Source of the DNA: DATGFB01 sp032160545
Lineage (GTDB): Bacteria; Actinomycetota; Actinomycetes; Mycobacteriales; Jatrophihabitantaceae
Assembly: GCA_032160545.1 (NCBI GenBank)
Contig: JAVHVN010000009.1
Coordinates: 1 to 30,839, forward strand
Length of the DNA stretch: 30,839 nucleotides
Direction: 5' to 3'
The notes under the pieces were generated by a model, which did not search any database, was not told the origin of the DNA, and worked only from the letters and a program-made list of their open reading frames with translations. Every line of letters starts with the position of its first letter. The first letter of the stretch is position 1. Positions 8,415 through 20,143 of this stretch are shown here, piece by piece. Position numbers and translations under genes: made by a program.

Positions 8415-9604
8415 TGTACGGATCCGTACGCGAGCAACTTCGCCAGACGCTGGACGAGATCCGCGCCGCCGGTCTCTACAAGAACGAGCGGCAACTCGCG
8501 TCGCCGCAGTCCGCTCACGTGCGCGCGTCCGGCGCCGAGGTGCTGAACTTCTGCGCGAACAACTACCTCGGGCTAGCCGACCATCCGGAGGTGCTCGCCG
8601 CCGCGAAGCAGGCACTCGACGACTGGGGCTTCGGGATGGCGAGCGTCCGCTTCATCTGCGGCACGCAGGAGCAGCACCCTGCTCTCGAGGAGCGGATCTC
8701 AGGCTTTCTCGGCACCGACGCGACGATCCTGTACTCCTCGTGCTTCGACGCCAACGGCGGCGTGTTCGAGGTGCTGCTCGACGAGCAGGACGCGGTCATC
8801 TCGGACGAGCTGAACCATGCGTCGATCATCGACGGCATCCGGCTGTGCAAGGCGGCCAGGTACCGGTACCGCAACCGCGACATGACCGATCTCGAGGCGC
8901 AGTTGCGGGCCGCGGCGTCGTCGCGCCGGCGCCTGGTCGTCACCGACGGCGTGTTCTCGATGGACGGCTACCTCGCCCCGCTGCGGGAGATCTGCGACCT
9001 CGCCGAGCGCTACGACGCGATGGTGATGGTGGACGACTCGCACGCCGTCGGTTTCGTCGGCCCGACCGGCGCAGGAACCCCCGAGGCGGCCGGCGTGCAG
9101 GGCCGTGTCGACATCGTCTCGGGCACCCTGGGAAAGGCGCTGGGCGGGGCGTCCGGCGGCTACATCTCCGGCCGCGCCGAGATCGTCGAGCTGCTGCGCC
9201 AGCGCTCGCGCCCCTACCTCTTCTCCAACGCGGTCGCGCCGTCGGTGGTCGCGGGCTCGATGAAGGCCATCGAGCTGGCGAGCACGAGCGACGAGCAGCG
9301 CGCCGCCCTGCGCCGCAACACCGAGCTGTTTCGCCGGCGCATGGTCCAGGAGGGCTTCGACGTCCTGCCGGGTGACCACCCGATCACGCCGGTGATGTTC
9401 GGCGACGCGGTCGTGGCTGGGCGCATGGCCGAGGCCATGCTGGCTCACGGCGTCTATGTGATCGCGTTCTCCTATCCCGTCGTCCCGCAGGGCAAGGCAC
9501 GCATCCGGGTGCAGCTGTCGGCAGCGCACAGCCAGAGCGACGTCGAGACCTGCGTGCGTGCCTTCGTCGCCGCTCGTGCCGAGGTGGCGGGCGACCGGGG
9601 CTAG
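8414..9604 (+). CDS. kbl: Glycine C-acetyltransferase (2-amino-3-ketobutyrate CoA ligase)
   Basis: A PLP enzyme that splits 2-amino-3-oxobutyrate with CoA into glycine and acetyl-CoA, the second step after Tdh. The 396 residues match the usual ~398. Key elements are NFCANNYLGLADHP near the N-terminus, SCFDANGG, the cofactor aspartate in VMVDDSHAVG, and the PLP lysine K241 in SGTLGKALGGASGGY. The ATG at 8414 overlaps the tdh stop by one base (TGATG), so the pair is translationally coupled. 8-amino-7-oxononanoate synthase (BioF) is the close paralogue, but tdh next door and the strong Kbl N-terminus favour Kbl. Confidence 0.96.
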   Translation: MYGSVREQLRQTLDEIRAAGLYKNERQLASPQSAHVRASGAEVLNFCANNYLGLADHPEVLAAAKQALDDWGFGMASVRFICGTQEQHPALEERISGFLGTDATILYSSCFDANGGVFEVLLDEQDAVISDELNHASIIDGIRLCKAARYRYRNRDMTDLEAQLRAAASSRRRLVVTDGVFSMDGYLAPLREICDLAERYDAMVMVDDSHAVGFVGPTGAGTPEAAGVQGRVDIVSGTLGKALGGASGGYISGRAEIVELLRQRSRPYLFSNAVAPSVVAGSMKAIELASTSDEQRAALRRNTELFRRRMVQEGFDVLPGDHPITPVMFGDAVVAGRMAEAMLAHGVYVIAFSYPVVPQGKARIRVQLSAAHSQSDVETCVRAFVAARAEVAGDRG

Positions 9605-9670
9605 GCCTCTGCGGCATCGGCGGGGGAAGCTACTGAGCGCCCCCACAGATCACCGGCGTGTTGCCGTGCT

Positions 9671-9708
9671 GTCACGGGCACGACTCTGGCCCGTCACGTT
9701 GCGTGAAG
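9671..9708 (+). promoter_or_regulatory. Distal, weaker GlnR-type array
   Basis: GTCAC at 9671, GACTC at 9682, GTCAC at 9693 and TGAAG at 9704 follow each other at exactly 11-base steps. The two GTCAC elements match the a-site (GTnAC) and the alternating pair match the GAAAC b-site poorly. It lies 113 bases upstream of the better array, so it is best read as a secondary or degenerate site. Confidence 0.45.
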
Positions 9709-9783
9709 GTCAAGCTGTTTGCCTCCGCTCGCCCGCAGCGGGTGAGCTTTGCCACGCGCAACCGGTCGCGTTCGTCCCTTCCG

Positions 9784-9821
9784 GTAACAGCCGCGAAACA
9801 TCGAGGAGCGGTTCGCGAAAC
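9784..9821 (+). promoter_or_regulatory. GlnR-type operator upstream of amtB
   Basis: GTAAC (9784-9788), N6, GAAAC (9795-9799), N6, GAGCG (9806-9810), N6, GAAAC (9817-9821). Three of the four boxes match the actinobacterial GlnR pattern GTnAC-N6-GAAAC-N6-GTnAC-N6-GAAAC, all at the correct 11-base period. Only the third box is degenerate. GlnR activates amtB-glnK-glnD under nitrogen limitation in streptomycetes and mycobacteria, and this site sits directly before the same operon. Confidence 0.8.
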
Positions 9822-9892
9822 AGCGGACCGGCAGCCTTCTCGCCAAGTGCGCGACTCCTGCCGCGCCACGGAACGCACGAGGGAGAGCCCCT

Positions 9893-11284
9893 GTGTCACA
9901 GATGCTGCTTGCAGCCGACCCGGTGTCGGTCGACTCCGGCAACACCGCTTGGATCCTTGCTTCGTCGGCGCTCGTGCTCTTGATGACGCCCGGCCTGGCG
10001 TTCTTCTACGGCGGCATGGTGCGCGTGAAGAGCGTGCTCAACATGCTGATGATGAACTTCATCTGCATCGCGGTCGTCGGAGTGCTCTGGACCCTGTACG
10101 GGTTCTCGTGGGCATTCGGCGGAACGCACTGGAACGGGTTGATCGGCTCGACCAAGAGCTTCTACGGCCTGGGCAACACCGACGTGCTGAGCAGCGTGTG
10201 GGGCTTCGGGCCGATCTACAAGATCGGCGAGGCACTGCCCAGCGGCGGCCTCACCGCCGGTGTTCCGGTGCTGGTCTTTGCCATGTTCCAGCTGATGTTC
10301 GCGATCATCACGCCCGCGCTGATCTCGGGTGCCATCGCCGAACGTGCCAAGTTCTGGGGCTGGACACTGTTCGTCGCGCTGTGGGTCAGCATCGTCTACT
10401 TCCCGGTCGCCAACTGGGTGTTCGGCACGGGCTGGATCTTCAACAAGCTGCGCGCCGAGGACTTCGCCGGTGGTACGGCGGTCCACATCAACGCCGGTGC
10501 TGCGGGCCTCGCGCTCGCCATCGTGCTGGGCAAGCGGGTCGGCTGGCGGCGCGATCCGATGAAGCCGCACAACGTCCCGTTCGTCCTGATGGGCGCCTCG
10601 TTGCTGTGGTTCGGCTGGTACGGCTTCAACGCCGGTTCCGAGGGCGCCGCCGACGGCGTGGCTGGGCTGGCGTTCACGACCACGACGATCGCGACGTGCG
10701 CCGCTGTCATCGGCTGGCTGCTCGTCGAGCAATTTCGTGACGGCAAGCCGACGACACTGGGCGCCGCGTCCGGTGCCGTGGCCGGTCTCGTGGCCATCAC
10801 CCCGGCGTGCGCGTTCGTCAGCCCGATGGGCGGCATGGCCATCGGTTTCATCGCCGGCGTCCTGTGCGCACTGGCGGTGAGCCTGAAGTACCGCTTCGGC
10901 TTCGACGACTCGCTCGACGTCGTCGGCGTGCACCTCGTCGGTGGTCTGACCGGCACCATCCTGATCGGCTTCTTCGGGTTCGACCACGGTGCGCTCGCGG
11001 GCGGTGTCGAGGCCAAGCGCGGCCTGTTCTACGGCGGTGATGCGAAGCTGTTGCTGTGTCAGGTCGTTGCGGCCGGTGCGGTCCTCGCGTACTCCTTCAC
11101 CGTGGCCTTCATCCTGGGCACGGCGATCAAGAAGCTCGGCGGCTTCCGGGTCAGGGAGGACGCCGAGATCAGCGGCATCGACGAGGCGGAACACGCAGAA
11201 ACGGCGTACAACCTGTCCACGGTCACCGGAGGCGGACCAGCCGGCCTCGCCACCGAAGTCGTCACCGCAGGAAAGGGAGTCTGA
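9893..11284 (+). CDS. amtB: Ammonium transporter Amt/AmtB
   Basis: A trimeric membrane channel that takes up ammonium. The 463 residues contain about 11 hydrophobic segments. The twin pore histidines are H198 (TAVHINAGAAG) and H347 (VVGVHLVGG), with the family blocks FFYGGMVRVKS and GAIAERAKFWGW. The C-terminal tail (after KKLGGFRVREDAEISGIDEAEHAE) is the usual cytosolic PII-interaction region, here extended by a Gly/Thr-rich stretch. The GTG start at 9893 has GAGGGAGAG 5 bases upstream. It is the first gene of amtB-glnB-glnD, with only 3 bases to glnB. Expression is probably nitrogen-controlled through the GlnR-type sites upstream, which is an inference from sequence. Confidence 0.97.
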   Translation: MSQMLLAADPVSVDSGNTAWILASSALVLLMTPGLAFFYGGMVRVKSVLNMLMMNFICIAVVGVLWTLYGFSWAFGGTHWNGLIGSTKSFYGLGNTDVLSSVWGFGPIYKIGEALPSGGLTAGVPVLVFAMFQLMFAIITPALISGAIAERAKFWGWTLFVALWVSIVYFPVANWVFGTGWIFNKLRAEDFAGGTAVHINAGAAGLALAIVLGKRVGWRRDPMKPHNVPFVLMGASLLWFGWYGFNAGSEGAADGVAGLAFTTTTIATCAAVIGWLLVEQFRDGKPTTLGAASGAVAGLVAITPACAFVSPMGGMAIGFIAGVLCALAVSLKYRFGFDDSLDVVGVHLVGGLTGTILIGFFGFDHGALAGGVEAKRGLFYGGDAKLLLCQVVAAGAVLAYSFTVAFILGTAIKKLGGFRVREDAEISGIDEAEHAETAYNLSTVTGGGPAGLATEVVTAGKGV

Positions 11285-11287
11285 GGC

Positions 11288-11626
11288 ATGAAGCAGGTCA
11301 CCGCAGTCGTCAAGCCTTTCAAGCTGAACGACGTGAAGGCCGCTCTCGAGGTGCTCGGCGTCCACGGACTCACCGTCGGCGAGGTGCAGGGCTACGGCCG
11401 TCAGCGCGGGCACACCGAGGTCTACCGTGGTGCGGAGTACACGGTCGACCTGGTGCCGAAGGTGCGCATCGACGTCCTGGTGACGGACGCTGACGCCGCC
11501 AAGGTCGTCGACGCGGTCGTCGAGGCGGCCCGCACCGGCAAGATCGGAGACGGCAAGGTATGGGTCACGGCGGTCGAGACGCTGGTCCGGGTGCGAACCG
11601 GTGAGCGTGACGCCGACGCCGTCTGA
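11288..11626 (+). CDS. glnB: Nitrogen regulatory protein PII
   Basis: A small trimeric signal protein that binds ATP/ADP and 2-oxoglutarate and gates AmtB. The 112 residues start MKQVTAVVKPFKLNDVK and have the T-loop GRQRGHTEVYRGAEYTVD. Tyr51 is the conserved site that GlnD modifies (adenylylated in studied actinobacteria, uridylylated in enterobacteria). The B-loop region TGKIGDGKVWV is present. The ATG at 11288 follows the amtB stop by 3 bases, with GGAAAGGGAG just upstream. In actinobacteria this gene is called glnB or glnK depending on the author; linkage to amtB fits GlnK-type use. Its end overlaps glnD by 26 bases. Confidence 0.97.
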   Translation: MKQVTAVVKPFKLNDVKAALEVLGVHGLTVGEVQGYGRQRGHTEVYRGAEYTVDLVPKVRIDVLVTDADAAKVVDAVVEAARTGKIGDGKVWVTAVETLVRVRTGERDADAV

Positions 11627-13955
11627 TTTCCCAGGCCACGCTCGCGAGACGGGCAGGCCGACACTGAGCGAGGTCCGGGCCGGCGTCCTGCGCCGGCCCG
11701 GACTCGTCGGTGTCGAGTTCCGCGTCGCGCTGAGCGACGCCTACGACGACTGGCTCGCGGCGCTGCTGCCGGATCGTCCGGGCGTGGCGCTCGTCGCGGT
11801 GGGCGGGCTCGGGCGCGAGGAGCCCGCGCCCTACTCCGACCTCGACCTGGTGCTGCTGCACGATGGCAAGGTGGACGGCCTCACCGAACTCGCCGACTCG
11901 CTCTGGTACCCGATCTGGGACGGCGGCATCGGCCTGGACCATTCGGTGCGCACCGCCGACGAGGCGCTGGCGGTCGCGAAGGACGACCTGAAGGCGATGC
12001 TGGGGCTGCTGGACGTCCGGCACATCGCCGGGGACGTCGATCTCTGGGGTCCGCTGCGTGGCCGGGTGCTCGACCTCTGGCGGCGTACCGCGCAGAAGCG
12101 GTTCAGCGAGCTGCGTGAGCTCAGCGAACAACGCTGGCGGCTGCTCGGCGATGGCGCGTTCCTGCTCGAGCCCAACGTGAAGGACTCCCGCGGCGGGCTG
12201 CGCGACGCGCACCTGCTGCACGCGCTCGCGGTGGCGCAGCTCGTCGACTTCCCGCCCGCCGTCCGCGCCGCTTATCCGGTGCTCCTGGACGCGCGCGGCG
12301 AACTGCAACGACGCACCGGCCGCGCCGAGGATGTCCTTCGGCTGCAGGAGCAGCCGGGCGTGGCCGAGTCACTCGAGCTCAAGCCCGACGGTGATGCGCC
12401 CGCGTCTGACGTGCTGCTCCGGCGCGTCAACGAGGCGGCCCGGACGATCTCGCATTCCGTCGACATCGCGTGGCGCCGGATCGAGTCGACCTCGCGCGGG
12501 CGAAGCGGGCGCAGGCTGTTCGGGTCGTCCGCTCCGGTGCGAGTGGGCCTCGCCCGCGGCGTCGTCGCGCACGAGGGGGAGGTCACGCTTGCCCGCGACA
12601 CCGACCCGCGCACCGACCCTGGGCTGGTGCTTCGTGCCGCGCGTGCTGCCGCCGAGAACGACCTGCCACTCGCCCCGTTCACGCTGAGCCATCTGGGCGA
12701 GGCGCCGCCGCTGCCGGTGCCCTGGCCGGCGCAGGCCCGCGAGGACTTCGTCTCGCTCCTCGGCGCGGGATTCCCCGCGGTGCAGGTGCTCGAGTCGCTG
12801 GACCTCGCCGGGCTGCTGGAGCCGCTCGTCCCGGAATGGGCCGCCGTTCGGTGCAAGGCGCAGCACAACCCGGTGCACCGGTTCACCGTCGACCGGCATC
12901 TGCTCGAGACCGCCGCCGAGGCGGCGGCCCACGCGCAGGAGGTCACCCGGCCCGACCTGCTGCTCGTCGGCGCGCTGCTGCACGACATCGGCAAGGGCTA
13001 CCCGGGCGATCATTCGATCGTCGGGGCCGAGCACGCGGCGGTCATCGCACAGCGGATGGGCTTCGACGCCGACGACGTCGACCGGATTACGAAGATCGTC
13101 CGGCACCACCTGTTACTGCCCGACACCGCGACGCGGCGCGACCTCGAGGATCCCGCCACGATCACCATCGTCACCGACGCGGTCGGTGACTCGGCGGAGC
13201 TGCTCGACACGTTGCATTCGCTCACCATCGCCGACGCCGCGGCCACCGGGCCGGCCGTCTGGAGCGACTGGAAGGCGGCCCTGATCACCGACCTGGTGCG
13301 GCGCACCCACCTGGTGCTCAAGGGAGCCCCATCACCGGAACTGCCGCCGCTCGACGACGAGCGCGAGGCCATGGCGGCGGCGGGAGAACTCGCGGTTCGC
13401 ATCCACGACGAGCAGGTCGTCGTCGCAGCGCCGGACACTCCGGGTGTGCTGTACCGGACCGCGGGCGTGCTGGCACTGCACTCGCTGGACGTCCGGTCCG
13501 CCTCGATCCGCACCTCCTGCGGAATGGCGGTCAACACCTTCGTGGTCGAGCCGCGCTTCGGGACGCTGCCCGACCCGTCGCTCGTCCGCAACGACCTCGC
13601 TCGCGCGCTCGAGGGCAAGCTCGGTCTCGCCGACAAGCTGCAGGCCAAGGAGCGCGCGTACGCGAAGCCGGTGTCCGGCGCCGCAGCGTCACCAGCGGCG
13701 CCGCGGCCGACGATCCTGTGGTTCGACGACGAGGCGACCGACGCGACCGTCGTCGAGATCCGCACCCAGGACTCGATCGGGCTGCTGTGCCGGCTCACCG
13801 CCGGTCTCGAACGGTGCGGTCTCGACGTCCGCTCCGCGCGAGTCTCCTCGACGGCCGGATCGGTGGTCGACGCGTTCTACGTCACGACCCGTGCCGGCGA
13901 GCACGTGCCGCCGGAAACCCGCCGCGCGGTCGAGGCCGAGCTCACGCGTACCTGA
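11601..13955 (+). CDS. glnD: PII uridylyl/adenylyltransferase GlnD
   Basis: Modifies and demodifies PII at its T-loop tyrosine according to glutamine level. The 784 residues show the nucleotidyltransferase motif GGLGREEPAPYSDLDL (68-83, metal aspartates D80 and D82). A helical linker is followed by an HD hydrolase domain (LLHDIGKGYPGDH, H461/D462). Two C-terminal ACT domains start near 610 (APDTPGVLYRTAGVLALH) and 717 (RTQDSIGLLCRLTAGLE), the glutamine sensors. All four domains are intact. The GTG at 11601 overlaps glnB by 26 bases, so translation is probably coupled. A GTG at 11607 is an alternative start. In relatives ffh often lies downstream; here gltB follows. Confidence 0.95.
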   Translation: MSVTPTPSDFPGHARETGRPTLSEVRAGVLRRPGLVGVEFRVALSDAYDDWLAALLPDRPGVALVAVGGLGREEPAPYSDLDLVLLHDGKVDGLTELADSLWYPIWDGGIGLDHSVRTADEALAVAKDDLKAMLGLLDVRHIAGDVDLWGPLRGRVLDLWRRTAQKRFSELRELSEQRWRLLGDGAFLLEPNVKDSRGGLRDAHLLHALAVAQLVDFPPAVRAAYPVLLDARGELQRRTGRAEDVLRLQEQPGVAESLELKPDGDAPASDVLLRRVNEAARTISHSVDIAWRRIESTSRGRSGRRLFGSSAPVRVGLARGVVAHEGEVTLARDTDPRTDPGLVLRAARAAAENDLPLAPFTLSHLGEAPPLPVPWPAQAREDFVSLLGAGFPAVQVLESLDLAGLLEPLVPEWAAVRCKAQHNPVHRFTVDRHLLETAAEAAAHAQEVTRPDLLLVGALLHDIGKGYPGDHSIVGAEHAAVIAQRMGFDADDVDRITKIVRHHLLLPDTATRRDLEDPATITIVTDAVGDSAELLDTLHSLTIADAAATGPAVWSDWKAALITDLVRRTHLVLKGAPSPELPPLDDEREAMAAAGELAVRIHDEQVVVAAPDTPGVLYRTAGVLALHSLDVRSASIRTSCGMAVNTFVVEPRFGTLPDPSLVRNDLARALEGKLGLADKLQAKERAYAKPVSGAAASPAAPRPTILWFDDEATDATVVEIRTQDSIGLLCRLTAGLERCGLDVRSARVSSTAGSVVDAFYVTTRAGEHVPPETRRAVEAELTRT

Positions 13956-13970
13956 CGCGATCGGCGTGCT

Positions 13971-14000
13971 CGGACGAACTCGTTTCCGTCCGGACGAAAC
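13971..14000. promoter_or_regulatory. Near-palindrome plus direct repeat before gltB
   Basis: GTTTC-C-GTCC|GGAC-GAAAC at 13982-14000 is an 18-bp palindrome broken only by one extra C at 13987. CGGACGAA also occurs twice, at 13971 and 13991, 20 bases apart. The element lies just upstream of a -10-like TAATCT, so it covers the -35 zone of the likely gltB promoter and could bind a regulator. It lacks the GTnAC/GAAAC alternation of a GlnR site. Confidence 0.45.
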
Positions 14001-14007
14001 AGCCCGG

Positions 14008-14013
14008 TAATCT
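14008..14013 (+). promoter_or_regulatory. Possible gltB -10 element TAATCT
   Basis: TAATCT fits TANNNT and lies about 90 bases before the chosen gltB start, next to the palindrome at 13982-14000. No good -35 is seen. A 10-base direct repeat CTTGGCAGCG follows in the leader, at 14012 and 14050. Confidence 0.4.
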
Positions 14014-14091
14014 TGGCAGCGTCCCCGCGGGCCGATGCCGTCCCGGTCACTTGGCAGCGCAGCCAGGCGTCTTTCCGAGCCGCTCGATCTG

Positions 14092-14098
14092 CAGGGAG
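14092..14098 (+). promoter_or_regulatory. Ribosome binding site that sets the gltB TTG start
   Basis: CAGGGAG ends 6 bases before TTG at 14105. The next in-frame candidate, GTG at 14123, has no ribosome site, so this element decides the start. Confidence 0.55.
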
Positions 14099-14104
14099 CC
14101 CTCG

Positions 14105-18648
<4,544 letters not shown>

Positions 18649-18649
<1 letters not shown>

Positions 18650-18670
18650 TCGCTACCGGCCGGTAGCGAT
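18649..18670. promoter_or_regulatory. Perfect 22-bp palindrome between gltB and pyk
   Basis: The half-site ATCGCTACCGG (18649-18659) is exactly mirrored at 18660-18670, with no spacer, starting at the last base of the gltB stop codon. It ends 30 bases before the pyk -10, just upstream of the expected -35, which suits an operator. It could also fold as a 9-bp stem with a GGCC loop and end gltB transcription, but no T-run follows. Confidence 0.55.
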
Positions 18671-18700
18671 GAGTATTCGTACGGGCGCCGCACGAACCCC

Positions 18701-18706
18701 TACGCT
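18701..18706 (+). promoter_or_regulatory. pyk -10 element TACGCT, leaderless transcript predicted
   Basis: TACGCT fits TANNNT and ends 6 bases before the GTG at 18713, so transcription would begin at or next to the start codon. No ribosome site precedes the GTG, which agrees with a leaderless message. Confidence 0.6.
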
Positions 18707-18712
18707 TGACTC

Positions 18713-20143
18713 GTGAACCGTCGCGCCAAGATCGTCTGCACCCTCGGGCCCGCCACCGACTCGCTCGAACGGTGCCGGGCTCTCGTCGAGGCCGGTATGG
18801 ACGTCGCACGGCTGAACTTCAGCCACGGCGAGCACGCCGAGCACGGCCGTCGGTTCCGCGAGGTGCGCACCGCCGCCGAGGCGGCCGGGCGCAATGTCGC
18901 GGTGCTCGCCGATCTGCAGGGTCCGAAGATCCGGCTCGGGCGCTTCGCCGACGGGCCGGTCGAGTGGGCCACGGGCGAACGCGTCCGGATCACCGTCGAG
19001 GACGTCGAGGGCACCCATGACCGGGTCTCGACCACGTACAAGCAGCTCGCCGACGATGTGCGCCCTGGCGACCGGCTGCTCGTGGACGACGGCAATGTGG
19101 CGCTCATCGCCGTGGAGGTGGTCGACGGCACCGATGTCGTGTGCGACATCACCGAGGGCGGCATGGTCAGCAACAACAAGGGGTTGTCGCTGCCCGGCGT
19201 CGAGGTCAGCGTGCCGGCGATGTCCGACAAGGACGCCGACGATCTCGAGTTCGCCCTGCGTCTCGGCGTCGACTTCGTCGCACTGTCGTTCGTGCGCCAG
19301 CCCGAGGACGTCAAGCTGGTGCACCGGGTCATGGACCAGGTCGGCATCCGGCGGCCGGTGATCGCCAAGATCGAGAAGCCCGAGGCGGTCGAGCGGCTCG
19401 ACGACATCGTGCTCGCCTTCGACGGCGTCATGGTTGCCCGTGGCGACCTCGGCGTCGAGATGCCGCTGGAGCAGGTTCCGGTGGTCCAGAAGCGCGCGAT
19501 CCAGATCTGCCGGGACAACGCCAAGCCGGTGATCGTCGCGACCCAGATGCTCGAGTCGATGATCACGCACTCACGGCCAACCCGTGCCGAGGCGTCCGAC
19601 GTCGCCAACGCAGTCATCGACGGCGCCGACGCGGTGATGCTCTCGGGCGAGACGAGCGTGGGCAAGTACCCGATCCAGGCGGTCGCGACGATGAGCCGGA
19701 TCATCTCCTCGGTCGAGGCATCCGGCACGCAGGTGACCGGCCTGCGGCACGTCCCGCGTACTTCGTCGGGCGCGATCGTCAAGGCCGCGAAGGACATCGG
19801 GGACGCGCTCGGCGCGGTCGCGTTGGTGGCCTTCACGCAGACGGGCGACACCGCTCGTCGGCTGTCGCGCCTCCAGCCCGCGCAGCGGATCCTGGTCTTC
19901 ACCCCCGTCGAGCAGGTGCAGCGGCAACTCGCGCTGCTGTGGGGGGCCGAGGCGCACCTGGTGTGGACGGTGAAGACGACCGACGACATGGTCCGCCAGG
20001 TCGACTCCGCATTGCTGAACCGGGGGGTGTGCCGGCCAGGCGATCTCGTCATCGTGGTTGCCGGCACCCCGCCGACTACCCCAGGAGCCACGAACACGAT
20101 CCGGATCCACCACATCGGCGACGTCCTGCGCCATGACGTCTGA
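18713..20143 (+). CDS. pyk: Pyruvate kinase
   Basis: Converts phosphoenolpyruvate and ADP to pyruvate and ATP, the last step of glycolysis. The 476 residues match bacterial pyruvate kinases (~470-480). It starts NRRAKIVCTLGPATDS, with ARLNFSHGEH, the catalytic-lysine signature KIEKPEAVERLDD, VARGDLGVEMPLEQVP and ATQMLESMITHSRPTRAE, followed by the C-terminal allosteric domain. The GTG at 18713 is supported by the N-terminal match and by the -10 element placed for a leaderless message. Its end overlaps the start of tesB by 11 bases, so the two are one operon. Confidence 0.97.
   Translation: MNRRAKIVCTLGPATDSLERCRALVEAGMDVARLNFSHGEHAEHGRRFREVRTAAEAAGRNVAVLADLQGPKIRLGRFADGPVEWATGERVRITVEDVEGTHDRVSTTYKQLADDVRPGDRLLVDDGNVALIAVEVVDGTDVVCDITEGGMVSNNKGLSLPGVEVSVPAMSDKDADDLEFALRLGVDFVALSFVRQPEDVKLVHRVMDQVGIRRPVIAKIEKPEAVERLDDIVLAFDGVMVARGDLGVEMPLEQVPVVQKRAIQICRDNAKPVIVATQMLESMITHSRPTRAEASDVANAVIDGADAVMLSGETSVGKYPIQAVATMSRIISSVEASGTQVTGLRHVPRTSSGAIVKAAKDIGDALGAVALVAFTQTGDTARRLSRLQPAQRILVFTPVEQVQRQLALLWGAEAHLVWTVKTTDDMVRQVDSALLNRGVCRPGDLVIVVAGTPPTTPGATNTIRIHHIGDVLRHDV

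Larger units (their letters stand above)
9605..9892 (+). promoter_or_regulatory. amtB regulatory region (288 bases, no gene)
   Basis: The longest gene-free gap in the window. It holds two arrays that fit the GlnR operator layout (listed separately), and ends in GAGGGAGAG at 9879-9887, the amtB ribosome site 5 bases before its GTG. No open frame here looks coding and no clear -10 stands out. Confidence 0.7.

Noticed and set aside
13982..14000. GlnR site before gltB
   Set aside because: GAAAC is present on each strand, but no GTnAC box sits at the needed 11-base step, so it does not fit the GlnR pattern.
13718..14104. Upstream extension of gltB into the end of glnD
   Set aside because: The frame is open but the added 129 residues are Arg-rich and unlike the glutaminase propeptide, and the ribosome site at 14092-14098 points to TTG 14105.
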